A stretch of 50,821 nucleotides of DNA, from contig JBFFQB010000010.1 in the NCBI GenBank assembly GCA_041573795.1, positions 1-50,821 on the forward strand, written 5' to 3'. Below are positions 31,132 through 39,633 of this stretch, piece by piece. The stretch is from E44-bin32 sp041573795 (GTDB taxonomy: Bacteria; Chloroflexota; Anaerolineae; Anaerolineales; E44-bin32). Position 1 is the first letter of the stretch. The number at the start of each line of letters is the position of its first letter. The notes under the pieces were generated by a model, which made no database searches, was not told the DNA's origin, and saw nothing but the letters and a program-made list of their open reading frames with translations. The position numbers and the translations under genes are program-made.

Positions 31132-31184
31132 TCCTATCCTGGTTCTAGTGATTTTCTCGTGCTCTCTGCCCACTTTCGCAAAGG

Positions 31185-31571
31185 CTATCTCGTTGTAGAT
31201 AGGACATCCAGCAGAGGCGGGCCAAGAATAAAAAGTCCAATCAGTGCTGCGATCAGCGCAGCGATAAGCACCGCTGCTGCGCCGACATCTTTCCCCACAC
31301 GAGCCAAAGGATGCATCTCGGGACTAGCGAGATCTACAATCGCCTCCAGCGCCGAGTTTACAAATTCTGCCGTCCACACCAATCCAATGGCGAGCACTAA
31401 AATCGCCCAATCTTGCAAGCCTAATTTCAGGTAGATACCGAGCATGACAACCCCAGATGTGGCAATTGCGTGTATCCAGGCATTTCTTTGCGTACGTAGG
31501 ACATACCACCACCCAGAGAAAGCATGCCCAAACGCTGCAAGGCGTGAGGAAGCGCGCTCGGGATGACCCAT
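31185..31571 (-). CDS. dgkA: Diacylglycerol/undecaprenol kinase family protein (DgkA)
   Basis: 128 residues from ATG 31571, which shares one base with the ybeY stop (TGATG). A small three-helix membrane kinase; in Gram-positive-type bacteria the homologue phosphorylates undecaprenol and so recycles the lipid carrier for peptidoglycan. Visible: HAFSGWWYVLRTQRNAWIH near the N-terminus, the catalytic motif EFVNSALEAIVDL, and GKDVGAAAVLIAALIAALIG with the second acidic/Lys site. The last gene of the yqeY-pgpH-ybeY-dgkA operon, an arrangement frequent in Firmicutes and Chloroflexota. Confidence 0.93.
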   Translation of the reverse strand: MGHPERASSRLAAFGHAFSGWWYVLRTQRNAWIHAIATSGVVMLGIYLKLGLQDWAILVLAIGLVWTAEFVNSALEAIVDLASPEMHPLARVGKDVGAAAVLIAALIAALIGLFILGPPLLDVLSTTR

Positions 31572-32029
31572 CAGCTGCGCTCCATAGCCAAGTTCGAGAT
31601 CCCCAGGGAACGCAAGGCAGAGGCTTGGAGGGTCCACATGCGCTCTTTACCTTCGTCATCGGAGTGATCGTACCCCATCAGATGAAGCAATCCATGGATG
31701 GCAAGTAAACTTAGTTCTGCGCCAGTGCTGTGCCCATATTCAGCTGCTTGTCTCTCCGCAATAGGTACGGCGATAAGAATGTCACCCAGGTAGGGTATGC
31801 CCGTTTCCGGATCAGTCTCACCATTTGTAAACGATAAGACGTCGGTGGCATGATCCAGTCCTGCATATTTATCGTTCATATCCCGTATTGTTTCTTCATC
31901 GGTAAGTACGACTGTGAAAGTGCCATGTTCCAATTCCAGCTGCTTCAGAATCATGCTGCAGGCGCGCACAATCTGTTCTTCCCATGCATGGAAATCTGCA
32001 GTGGATTGGAAAGTGATTTGAACGGTCAT
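31571..32029 (-). CDS. ybeY: Endoribonuclease YbeY
   Basis: 152 residues. A zinc-dependent RNase needed for 16S rRNA 3'-end maturation and ribosome quality control. The metal motif HGLLHLMGYDH supplies His112, His116 and His122, preceded by the family blocks DATDVLSF-type ATDVLSFTNG and YLGDILIAV. Start ATG 32029 overlaps the pgpH stop (ATGA), and its stop overlaps the dgkA start, so the three genes are translationally coupled. The length is typical. Confidence 0.97.
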   Translation of the reverse strand: MTVQITFQSTADFHAWEEQIVRACSMILKQLELEHGTFTVVLTDEETIRDMNDKYAGLDHATDVLSFTNGETDPETGIPYLGDILIAVPIAERQAAEYGHSTGAELSLLAIHGLLHLMGYDHSDDEGKERMWTLQASALRSLGISNLAMERS

Positions 32030-34176
32030 GATTCTGGTGGAGGCTTCGTCTCCACGACAGGCGGAACTTCCTCGGCTTCTTGCTCCTCAGCGATTTGGGA
32101 GTAGCGGATACGGGGATGGTAGATATTTTTTAGTGTCAGAAGGAAGGAGTTCCTGATCGTATCGAGATCGCGTAAGGTTAGCTCGGTGCGGTCGAGTTGC
32201 CCGTTGGCCAGGCGGTTTTCGATGACCCAGCGCACGACCTGTTCGATCTCTTCATCATTGGTAGGGTTTTCTGCCCGCGCAGCGGCTTCTACACCATCCG
32301 CAAGCATCAGTATGGCCGTCTCGCGTGAACGAGGCCGTGGGCCTGGGTAAGTGAAGTCTTTGCGATCGATACGATCCTCGTCCCCACCGGAAGCTTCAAT
32401 GGCAGCACGGAATTGGTAAGCTGTCTCCATCGTGCCGTGATGCTCATTAATGAAAGCACGGATGCTTACCGGGAGGCGATGTTTCTTAGCCAGTTCCATC
32501 CCATCGCGAACATGACCTAGAATAATATCGGCGCTTGTTTTAGGATCGAGTTGCTCATGGACGTTCTGCCCGGCGACTTGATTTTCAATAAAAAATTGAG
32601 CACGAAGTGATTTTCCGGCGTCATGGTACAGTGCCCCGACTCGAGTGAGCAAATGATCAGCGCCGATCGCACGCGCAGCTTGATCAGCCAGGTTGGCAAC
32701 CTGAAGGCTGTGTTGATAGGTCCCCGGGGCGTTGCGTAGTATTTGTTGCAACAAGGGGTGATCGGGTCGAGAGAGCTCAATTAATTGCAGGTTGGTCGTA
32801 ATCCCCAGCAGGTTTCCAATCCCCAGTAGCAGCCCAAATCCAAGACTGGCTGAGAGCAAACCACTAACGATGGCGGAACCTAGAAGCTGCGCCTTTCCGA
32901 TCATATCGGTCGCTGGATCGGGTATGCGAAAAATAAGGATCACCAGCGAAGCCCCGACCGCTGCAGCCACACCTGCCCAGATGAAGGATCCAAGTCGTTC
33001 CGCTTTACCGATCATGAGCGCAGCAAGCGCTCCGCTCATTGTCAGGTAGAGCGCCATTTCAAGCCCTCGAGGTGCGATGAAGCCCCCAACAGCTCCAATC
33101 ACAAGGGCGCTGGTGACCCCCATATTAGGGCTGAAAAATACAGATAAGAGGATCGGGATTGTTGCGGCTGGATAAATATATGGCAAGAGTGTGCGTCCAG
33201 GGATCATGAACTGCATCCCCAGGGTATTTACGATGAACATTAAACTGAGGACTAAGGCCAGGTTTGATCTTAGGATCAGCTTAGGATGGGTGCGGAAGGC
33301 ATACAAGCTGAAAGTGCCTCCCACAAGAAAGATGAATCCTGCATTGGTTGCGATTGTCACCCAAGGATTAGGTGCCCGCAGCAAATTGAAGGCTTCCAGT
33401 GCTTCCAACTCAAGTTCGCTGACAATATCGCCCCGGCTGATGATCGTCTCTCCCTGGGCATACGATCGCTCAACATACGCAACCTCCCCCCGGGCAGCCT
33501 GTTCGAGCGCTTCCGTCGCTTGCTCATTTGGAAGGGAATTGGGGGCCACAAAGGCGGGAGCGAGCTTGCCAACCAATTCCGCCTGGGCTTCCGGTAAAGA
33601 TATGCTAACAATGGCCGGAATCGTACGTCGGGCTTCCTCCGTCCGACCCTGGCGAATTTCGTTACGCATGACCTGTTCTAAGACTGAGCGAGTTTCGATT
33701 TTTACTGTGTTCCAGCGGGCATCATTGAGCGCAAGGATTGACTCGGCACTCTCAGTGTCTAGGCGAATATCAGCCATACTTGCTAGATCACCCATTTGTT
33801 GCTCACTGCTGGCATAACTATCCATTCGCACCGCATCGATAAACTCGAGAGCATAATCCAAGCGCTTGATCTGCTGCCGGGTCACAGAAATATCGGGTGG
33901 ATCAAAGACGGTGGCGATGCTATTCCCCGCGTTTTCAACTGCTTCCGTTGTGAGAACGTCACTGACGTAGGTAAGAGGATAGGGAGCGCGGATGTCCTGT
34001 GGCGCAACATCATTCACTTCCAAGCCGAAAGTTTGTTGGGTGTTATCGACAGGGATTGAAAGGATAACTACGGATCCGATCAAGCCCATGAATAGGATCA
34101 CCCACAGGCGGGCCGCACGAAATGCGCGCCGGATGCGTTCCATCGTTGTGGGCGTGCTAGTAGCAAATTCTTCCAT
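32026..34176 (-). CDS. pgpH: 7TM-HD family phosphohydrolase PgpH (cyclic-di-AMP phosphodiesterase)
   Basis: 716 residues. Short cytoplasmic N-terminus, one membrane helix (about 22-42), a large extracellular 7TMR-HDED domain (about 45-290, DVAPQDIRAPYPLTYVSD), seven membrane helices (about 295-460), then a cytoplasmic HD domain. In the HD domain LYHDAGKSL is near residue 512, followed by ILGHVRDGMELAKKH, INEHHGT and LMLADGVEAAAR. PgpH proteins hydrolyse cyclic-di-AMP. The C-terminus has a Glu/Pro-rich tail. It starts 19 bases downstream of yqeY and overlaps ybeY. Confidence 0.95.
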   Translation of the reverse strand: MEEFATSTPTTMERIRRAFRAARLWVILFMGLIGSVVILSIPVDNTQQTFGLEVNDVAPQDIRAPYPLTYVSDVLTTEAVENAGNSIATVFDPPDISVTRQQIKRLDYALEFIDAVRMDSYASSEQQMGDLASMADIRLDTESAESILALNDARWNTVKIETRSVLEQVMRNEIRQGRTEEARRTIPAIVSISLPEAQAELVGKLAPAFVAPNSLPNEQATEALEQAARGEVAYVERSYAQGETIISRGDIVSELELEALEAFNLLRAPNPWVTIATNAGFIFLVGGTFSLYAFRTHPKLILRSNLALVLSLMFIVNTLGMQFMIPGRTLLPYIYPAATIPILLSVFFSPNMGVTSALVIGAVGGFIAPRGLEMALYLTMSGALAALMIGKAERLGSFIWAGVAAAVGASLVILIFRIPDPATDMIGKAQLLGSAIVSGLLSASLGFGLLLGIGNLLGITTNLQLIELSRPDHPLLQQILRNAPGTYQHSLQVANLADQAARAIGADHLLTRVGALYHDAGKSLRAQFFIENQVAGQNVHEQLDPKTSADIILGHVRDGMELAKKHRLPVSIRAFINEHHGTMETAYQFRAAIEASGGDEDRIDRKDFTYPGPRPRSRETAILMLADGVEAAARAENPTNDEEIEQVVRWVIENRLANGQLDRTELTLRDLDTIRNSFLLTLKNIYHPRIRYSQIAEEQEAEEVPPVVETKPPPES

Positions 34177-34195
34177 CTGCCGGCAGGGGCTTCCC

Positions 34196-34642
34196 TTAAG
34201 ATGTGAGCTGCTGACGCACAGCTGCGCTCACGGCTTTACCATCGGCTCGACCCTGGATACGGGGCATCAAGACTTTCATAACTTTGCCCATTTCCTGGGC
34301 TTCTGTTACCCCTGCCTCAGCGATTGCTTCTTTGACCAGGTCAGTTAGTTCGGCTTCGGTGAGGGGTTGAGGCAGATAAACTTTAAGGATCTCGATTTCA
34401 GCCTCAGCACCCTGCACGAGATCATCTCTTCCGACAGCGCCAGCTTCATCGATCGTCTCGTGGCGGCTCTTGACTTGTTTCTGCAGGATGCCGAGGATCT
34501 CGCCTTCATCCAGTTGATCGCGCTTCTCGACTTCAGCCAACTTAATTGCCGAGAGGCAGAGGCGCAGGGTTCGTTTGGAGAGGTCATCGCCTGTGCGCAT
34601 GGCCTGTTTCAGATCATTTTCAAGTTTTAATTTTAAGCTCAT
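34196..34642 (-). CDS. yqeY: GatB/YqeY domain protein
   Basis: 148 residues. The all-helical YqeY domain, related to the C-terminal domain of GatB; it is thought to bind tRNA or ribosomes, with an unclear role. Signatures: LENDLKQAMRTGDDLSKRTLR at the start is represented by AMRTGDDLSKRTLRL, then EILGILQKQVKSRHETIDE, LKVYLPQPLTEAEL and MGKVMKVLMPRIQGRADG. ATG 34642 lies only 6 bases after a TATAAT box (34654-34649), suggesting a leaderless or nearly leaderless mRNA. First gene of the operon with pgpH, ybeY and dgkA. Confidence 0.95.
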   Translation of the reverse strand: MSLKLKLENDLKQAMRTGDDLSKRTLRLCLSAIKLAEVEKRDQLDEGEILGILQKQVKSRHETIDEAGAVGRDDLVQGAEAEIEILKVYLPQPLTEAELTDLVKEAIAEAGVTEAQEMGKVMKVLMPRIQGRADGKAVSAAVRQQLTS

Positions 34643-34648
34643 CTCTTC

Positions 34649-34654
34649 ATTATA
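34649..34654 (-). promoter_or_regulatory. -10 box upstream of yqeY
   Basis: Perfect TATAAT on the minus strand, 6 bases before the ATG. The -35 region is poor (ACCGAT at 17-base spacing), so another factor or the extended context may help. It would start transcription at or next to the start codon. Confidence 0.45.
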
Positions 34655-34782
34655 CCTAGGGAACTGGCAGGATCGGTAGATGATCTCACTCCAATAAACT
34701 GCGCATAGCCACTAATAGGATAGGGGCAGCAAGGATCCGCACCAACCATCAACAAGATTCTCATAGGCTTAACGAGCAATTT

Positions 34783-36090
34783 TCATGCCTTTGGAAGGCT
34801 ATTCACTTTCTTTCCGACAAGAGCAAGCTCATCATTTTGATGCGTTATCCATGCTCGCGATATCGTGTTTAAATCTGAAGGAGTGCCAGGAACCTCGACT
34901 CTTATTCCTTCCGAGGAGGTCCCCCTGACAATCCATCCTTGATGGTTAACTTCTACCAGGCTTTCCCATAGTATGGATAGCGTTCGGCCAATAAACTTGG
35001 ATTGATACTTCTTGGTAGCCGCATCAAGTGCGCAACGCATACGCTGATTTCGTTGTTTACGGATTGGGGGGGGAACTTGATTTGGAAACGTCGACGCGCT
35101 CGTACCAGGTCGTTCAGAGTAGGAAAATACATGTCCTCCAGCAAATTGCATGGCATCCACATAATTGAGGCTTTGCTCGAACTCCAACTCACTCTCACCT
35201 GGGAAGCCGACGATGATATCCGTCGTAATTGCGAGCCAGGGATAGCGTTGACGGATGCGCTCAACTAATGATTGAAATCGGGCAGGATTTGTACTGCGAG
35301 CCATTCTCCTCAGGATCATCGCTGAACCACTTTGCAAGGGTAGGTGTAGATGTGCGCAGAGGCGCGGGTTCTGCCATAACGCCAGAAGACGATCAGATAT
35401 TTCCCAGGGTTCCAGGGAGGAAAGGCGAAGGCGTTGAAGTTCAGTGTGATGAAGGATACTGCGCAGCAGGTGCTCTAATCTCTCTCCCGTCGACAGGTCA
35501 AGTCCCCATGCGCCCAGGTGAACGCCGGATAGAATAACTTCTTTTACACCACCAGATATCGCCTCTTGGACCTTTTCAAGGATCTGCTCTAACGGCTCGC
35601 TCTTCGACTTCCCTCGGGCTAGTGTTGTGACACAAAAGGTACAGTGTTTGTCACAACCATCCTGTACTTTAATGAAAGCGCGCGTCCGTTTTCTCGCTCC
35701 GGGGAGAGGATGGCGCTGCAGTGGCTCCAGATCAAATGCGTGAACACCAGGACCTGGGAATAACCGAGGGATATCAGCCTTATTACTATTATGGACAACT
35801 TGCACTACGCCGGGCAATGATGCCGCAGCTTTCGTTTCTAGACTTGCCCAGCAACCTGTGAGGATGATGTTTTGAACTCCATCTCGCTCGACTTTACGCG
35901 ACAGCTTCCTCGATTCTGCAGCGGCCTTTGCCGTCACGGCACAAGTATTGAGGATGGCAATATCAGCCTGCTCTGCCTCTCCCACAAGCTCATGCCCAGC
36001 CATACGTACCTGGCTGCCAATATGCTCAATCTCACTCTGATTTAAGCGACAACCGATCATATCGAGATAAATCTTTTGTTGACGGTTCAC
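34783..36090 (-). CDS. mtaB: tRNA (N6-threonylcarbamoyladenosine-37-C2) methylthiotransferase MtaB
   Basis: 435 residues. Radical SAM enzyme with two [4Fe-4S] clusters that makes ms2t6A37 in tRNA. The N-terminal UPF0004 domain has DMIGCRLNQSE with its first Cys, NTCAVTAKAAAESRK and ILTGCWA, giving the auxiliary-cluster cysteines. The radical SAM motif CDKHCTFC is near residue 147, then SGVHLGAWG, LRLSSLEPWEI, HLHLPLQSGS, TDIIVGFPGESE and a C-terminal TRAM-like region. NTCAV and CDKHCTFC place it in the MtaB rather than MiaB or RimO branch. It is 10 bases downstream of the lipoprotein gene, so co-transcription is probable. Confidence 0.95.
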   Translation of the reverse strand: MNRQQKIYLDMIGCRLNQSEIEHIGSQVRMAGHELVGEAEQADIAILNTCAVTAKAAAESRKLSRKVERDGVQNIILTGCWASLETKAAASLPGVVQVVHNSNKADIPRLFPGPGVHAFDLEPLQRHPLPGARKRTRAFIKVQDGCDKHCTFCVTTLARGKSKSEPLEQILEKVQEAISGGVKEVILSGVHLGAWGLDLSTGERLEHLLRSILHHTELQRLRLSSLEPWEISDRLLALWQNPRLCAHLHLPLQSGSAMILRRMARSTNPARFQSLVERIRQRYPWLAITTDIIVGFPGESELEFEQSLNYVDAMQFAGGHVFSYSERPGTSASTFPNQVPPPIRKQRNQRMRCALDAATKKYQSKFIGRTLSILWESLVEVNHQGWIVRGTSSEGIRVEVPGTPSDLNTISRAWITHQNDELALVGKKVNSLPKA

Positions 36091-36100
36091 GCAATCACCC

Positions 36101-36754
36101 TCATGGCATCAAGGTTGAGAAATTATCAAATTGAATTGCAACACCACCCTCGTCATATGTTCCCACGATCAATCCAACATCGCCATGCGTTGGTTCTGTT
36201 GCCGTCGCTTCAGCCACGATCTCCCCGTTGATCCACAGCGTGAGGTTGTTATCTATACAAGCAGCCTGGATGAGATTTACCTCGTCAATGGGGGCGATTG
36301 CATCTGTGGGTAGTAAGGTTTCATGATTAAGGAGTTCTTTCTGACCCCCGGCGTACTTGCCGATCCCAGCATAGCCATCGCTGGCAATCATGAAGAAAAG
36401 AAAGTTAGCGGGATCAACATAGCGGCATATCACACCATAAACATTATCAATCGGTCCTTCAATATGGAGCCCTTCGACACGGATTAGGACATTCTCTAGA
36501 TCGATATTAGGTAAACTCCAGGCTGTCATGTTGGTGCCTTCAACTTTGATGATATAAGCTCCATCCCGGTAATCGGCGGTGTAGTTCGAATCCGAATAAC
36601 GATCCCAACCGGAATCTGACCTGGTAAAGTCATCCTGAAAGATGACCTCTCCTGGGTTTATCGTCGGCGAGAATGCACTGCAGGAGGACATAACCATTGC
36701 AGGGATGACATATATCGCCGATAGACAAATCGTGCGATTGATCTTGGGCAACAT
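36101..36754 (-). CDS. Lipoprotein with concanavalin-like (LamG/DUF1080-type) domain
   Basis: 217 residues from ATG 36754; an earlier in-frame ATG lies at 36772. A signal peptide with hydrophobic core (ICLSAIYVIPAMVM) ends in the lipobox-like VMSSC, giving lipidation at about Cys25. The mature part reads as a single beta-sandwich: DDFTRSDSGWDRYSD, a tryptophan-marked strand, VYGVICRYVDPANFLFFMI and a final VAIQFDNF. This order is typical of 3-keto-disaccharide hydrolase/LamG-like domains. No catalytic residues identified; a carbohydrate- or surface-binding role is a guess. Same strand as and 42-60 bases after the TPR gene. Confidence 0.8.
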   Translation of the reverse strand: MLPKINRTICLSAIYVIPAMVMSSCSAFSPTINPGEVIFQDDFTRSDSGWDRYSDSNYTADYRDGAYIIKVEGTNMTAWSLPNIDLENVLIRVEGLHIEGPIDNVYGVICRYVDPANFLFFMIASDGYAGIGKYAGGQKELLNHETLLPTDAIAPIDEVNLIQAACIDNNLTLWINGEIVAEATATEPTHGDVGLIVGTYDEGGVAIQFDNFSTLMP

Positions 36755-36814
36755 TGAACCGCATTCTAGCATAAGCGTGACCTGCCGCAGTCATATTGAT
36801 AGATCTGGATAAGA

Positions 36815-38236
36815 TTATGGAACAATGCCAAGATTTTCGAGGGCTCTGCCGGCCAATTTTGCATAAGCATGTTCAGGAGAGATCCTTATCGCCGCTTTCC
36901 ATGCTGCAATCGCCTCTTCCGTAAACCCCTCTGCATGGAAAAGTAAACCTAAAAAGTATTGTGTTGCTGGATCGGTGGGAGAGAGCGTGAGTGCTCGCGT
37001 AAGCGCGCGCTTGGCGAGTGGGAAATTCCCTTGCAGGTAGTGGGCATATCCTAGCGATCGCCACCCCTTGATCGCACCAGGGTCCAGGATCAGGGCATTG
37101 CGTAAGGCCGGCAGTGCTAACCTATCGATATCAATCTCGTGTTGTAGCGAAAAATCAGCCAGTAAGTTCCAGAAGGGGGCTTCATCAGGAGCAAGCAGGG
37201 TAGCCTGTCGGTAAGCTGCTTTTGCGCCCTCAAGATCACCAGTAAGGGTATAAGTTTGTCCGAGTGCGGAGGCGATGGCAGGATTTTCGGGATCGATTCC
37301 TGCAGCCTTCTCAAGCAGGGGCAAAGCCAATGAACCCTGCCCATTCTGATTGTAGTGGGTGGCTTGCATGACGAGCAGCACGGGGTCATCAGGAGCAAGT
37401 CTCAAAGCCTGTGTCAAATCGGCACCCCCATCCCTGCCGCTGCTCTCTTTCGCCACACCTAGGTAGCCCCAAGCTTGTGCATACTCTGGATCCTCCGCGA
37501 TTGCACGCTCGAATGCGATCTGTGCCAGATACCACTCAGCCTCGCGCGAGAAGAGTTGTCCGATTCGGGCAGACAGGTAGGCCGGTGTCTCAAGCTCGAG
37601 GTTATCCTGGATGGCCATCAGAAGTGACACGGCCAGCTCAGACCCCGGACCTTGTGAAGATTGGGTTTGACGTAGCAGATCGGTAGCATTGGTGGGGTCG
37701 TTTGCCGCTGTGAAGTAGGCAAGCATGGTTCGTTCAGCCTCGTTCTCATCCCCGGAAGCCAGTAAATTCTCCAGGATTGGTAAAGCTTGTTCAAACTGTC
37801 CTGCCTCGAAATAGTCTGAAGCCAGTTGGCGTAGGGCAATTTCTGCTTCTGGACAGGAGGAGAGCGAGGCAGGCTCAACCGCGATCGAAGGGGAGTATTT
37901 ATTTTGGGCCAACGCAAGTTGCAGGTTGCTGCAGCGAACGCTCTCGGGACGAAGACCAAGCCCTGCTAATGCCTGTAAATGATGCTCGGCGTCGTCGAGC
38001 AATCCCAATTGAAAGGACAGCTGAAATTCATTTTTATGTAAAGCGTACGCTGCCGGCTCGAAATGCCTGGCTTGCTCCAAATTTCTCAGTGATTGGTCGA
38101 TACGGCCAAATGCTAGTGCACTTTGCGCTTGTTCAACTGCCTGGATATAAGGTTGTGCAAGGGCAGTCGGCGATAGGAGCACAAGCAGAAGGAGAAGCAA
38201 AGCTAGTTTCAGGCCATTCTCACGTAAATAGGTCAT
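36815..38236 (-). CDS. Secreted or membrane-anchored TPR-repeat protein
   Basis: 473 residues from ATG 38236; the codon TTG at 38245 carries the SD (TTGGAG) and is not the start. An N-terminal signal peptide or anchor (LALLLLLLVLLSPTALAQ, about residues 9-26) precedes at least seven tetratricopeptide-like repeats. The clearest are AQWGYLGV-type units such as AQAWGYLGVAKESSGRD, SALGQTYTLTGDLEGAKAAY, RSLGYAHYLQGNFPLAKRAL and TQYFLGLLFHAEGFTEEAI. TPR proteins are protein-interaction scaffolds; the partner is unknown. First gene of the TPR-lipoprotein-mtaB unit, divergent from the acyl-CoA dehydrogenase. Confidence 0.87.
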   Translation of the reverse strand: MTYLRENGLKLALLLLLLVLLSPTALAQPYIQAVEQAQSALAFGRIDQSLRNLEQARHFEPAAYALHKNEFQLSFQLGLLDDAEHHLQALAGLGLRPESVRCSNLQLALAQNKYSPSIAVEPASLSSCPEAEIALRQLASDYFEAGQFEQALPILENLLASGDENEAERTMLAYFTAANDPTNATDLLRQTQSSQGPGSELAVSLLMAIQDNLELETPAYLSARIGQLFSREAEWYLAQIAFERAIAEDPEYAQAWGYLGVAKESSGRDGGADLTQALRLAPDDPVLLVMQATHYNQNGQGSLALPLLEKAAGIDPENPAIASALGQTYTLTGDLEGAKAAYRQATLLAPDEAPFWNLLADFSLQHEIDIDRLALPALRNALILDPGAIKGWRSLGYAHYLQGNFPLAKRALTRALTLSPTDPATQYFLGLLFHAEGFTEEAIAAWKAAIRISPEHAYAKLAGRALENLGIVP

Positions 38237-38265
38237 ACACTCCAAACAATCCTGTTGATCACGCC

Positions 38266-38271
38266 ATTATA
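38266..38271 (-). promoter_or_regulatory. -10 box of the TPR operon
   Basis: TATAAT on the minus strand 29 bases before the TPR start codon. No good -35 hexamer is seen at 16-18 bases, so the promoter is only partly supported. Confidence 0.4.
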
Positions 38272-38319
38272 GCCCCAGCGCAAACAATCAGCCCGGACAG
38301 ATGAATAGGATCGGTTTGG

Positions 38320-38348
38320 TTGTCATGCCTATTTGGACCGTCTATAAT
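38320..38348 (+). promoter_or_regulatory. Promoter of the acyl-CoA dehydrogenase/ETF genes
   Basis: TTGTCA (38320-38325), exactly 17 bases, TATAAT (38343-38348), followed by GGAGGG (38365-38370) and ATG 38377. Confidence 0.8.
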
Positions 38349-38376
38349 CGTGGAAGATTTCACTGGAGGGTATCGC

Positions 38377-39591
38377 ATGGATTTCGCACTTTCTTCTGAG
38401 CATGAGATGGTACAGAACATGGTTCGTGATTTTTCCCGTAAGGAAGTCTATCCTGGCATCAAGGAAGCCGATCGCAAACAAGAAATGATCCCGAGTACAC
38501 TCCCGCGCATGGGTGAGCTGGGGATCTTAGGGATTTGTATTCCAGTCCGCTATGGGGGTCAGGGGATGGATTACATCGCACTTGGATTGGCGTGTGAGGA
38601 ATTAGAGGCGGTCGACACAACTCTTCGTGTAGCCATGTCGGTGCACACAGGTTTATCTTCCATGACAATATTTCAATGGGGGACGGAAGAGCAGAAGGAG
38701 AAGTATCTCATACCGCTAGCATCGGGTGAAAAACTGGGATGTGGTGCTTTCTCAGAGCCAGGGGCAGGTTCAGATTTCGCCCACATCCAGGCGACAGCTA
38801 AGAAAGACGGCGATGGATACATTCTCAATGGTGAGAAGATGTGGATTTCTCTGGCGTCAGTGGCAGATTTCGCCCTGGTAACGGTTCGAACAAACCCAGA
38901 TACCGACAAGGCAAGTGCGGGATTGACGTCCTTCATCGTCGAGCTCGATCAACCCGGCATCACCCGCGGCGACATTCATGGCAAGCTAGGGGTCCGCGCT
39001 GGTTCTACTGGATGGATCGCCTTTCAGGACGTGCGCGTTCCAGTAGTGAATCGTGTTGGTGAAGAGGGAGAAGGCTTTAAAGTAACGATGTCGGCCTTTG
39101 ATAATGGCCGCTACACCGTTGCAGCTGGAGCAACTGGTTTGATTCGCGCTTCACTAGAAGCTAGTGTGGCGTATGCAGAAGAGCGAAACTCCTTCGGGGT
39201 ACCAATTGCCGATCATCAACTCGTCCAAGCAAAGATCGCAATGATGGCGCGAGAATATGAGATTGCGCGTTTACTGTACTTCAAAGCAGGCTGGTTAAAA
39301 AATCAGGGGAAGCGCAACACTTACGAGACTTCGATTGCGAAACACTTCGCCACCGATGCGTCCTTCCGTGCAGCATCGGAAGCAATTCAGATCCATGGTG
39401 CTTATGGTTATAGTGATGAATATGACGTTGAGCGCTACATGCGCAACGCACGAGGTGCTATGATTTATGAGGGCAGTAATGAGATCCAGACTTTGATTGA
39501 GGCGCAGTATGCGCTGGGCCGTCGAAAGGATCGAGCGCTGCGTTGTGAGCTGCCTGCGTACGATCCTGAATATTTTCAATCCCCATCATAG
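38377..39591 (+). CDS. Acyl-CoA dehydrogenase
   Basis: 404 residues from ATG 38377 with SD GGAGGG. FAD enzyme that introduces a 2,3-double bond into acyl-CoA and passes electrons to ETF, whose two subunits follow directly. Visible: the helical N-domain (FALSSEHEMVQNMVRDFSRKE is represented by SSEHEMVQNMVRDF), GCGAFSEPGAGSDFA, YILNGEKMWIS, FNDVRVP-type FQDVRVPVVN, AYGYSDEYDVERYMRNAR and MIYEGSNEIQ with the catalytic Glu about 365. Substrate chain length cannot be read; the overall form suits short- or medium-chain or branched acyl-CoAs. It could take part in fatty-acid or amino-acid oxidation. Confidence 0.95.
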   Translation: MDFALSSEHEMVQNMVRDFSRKEVYPGIKEADRKQEMIPSTLPRMGELGILGICIPVRYGGQGMDYIALGLACEELEAVDTTLRVAMSVHTGLSSMTIFQWGTEEQKEKYLIPLASGEKLGCGAFSEPGAGSDFAHIQATAKKDGDGYILNGEKMWISLASVADFALVTVRTNPDTDKASAGLTSFIVELDQPGITRGDIHGKLGVRAGSTGWIAFQDVRVPVVNRVGEEGEGFKVTMSAFDNGRYTVAAGATGLIRASLEASVAYAEERNSFGVPIADHQLVQAKIAMMAREYEIARLLYFKAGWLKNQGKRNTYETSIAKHFATDASFRAASEAIQIHGAYGYSDEYDVERYMRNARGAMIYEGSNEIQTLIEAQYALGRRKDRALRCELPAYDPEYFQSPS

Positions 39592-39633
39592 CTTGTTTCA
39601 CAAGCTATCTATCCAATCTAGAAGGAGGCCACA

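Noticed and set aside
33191..33817. Plus-strand open frame of 208 codons inside pgpH
   Set aside because: Antisense to the well-supported extracellular domain of pgpH; Ser/Arg-rich shadow frame with no promoter or SD.
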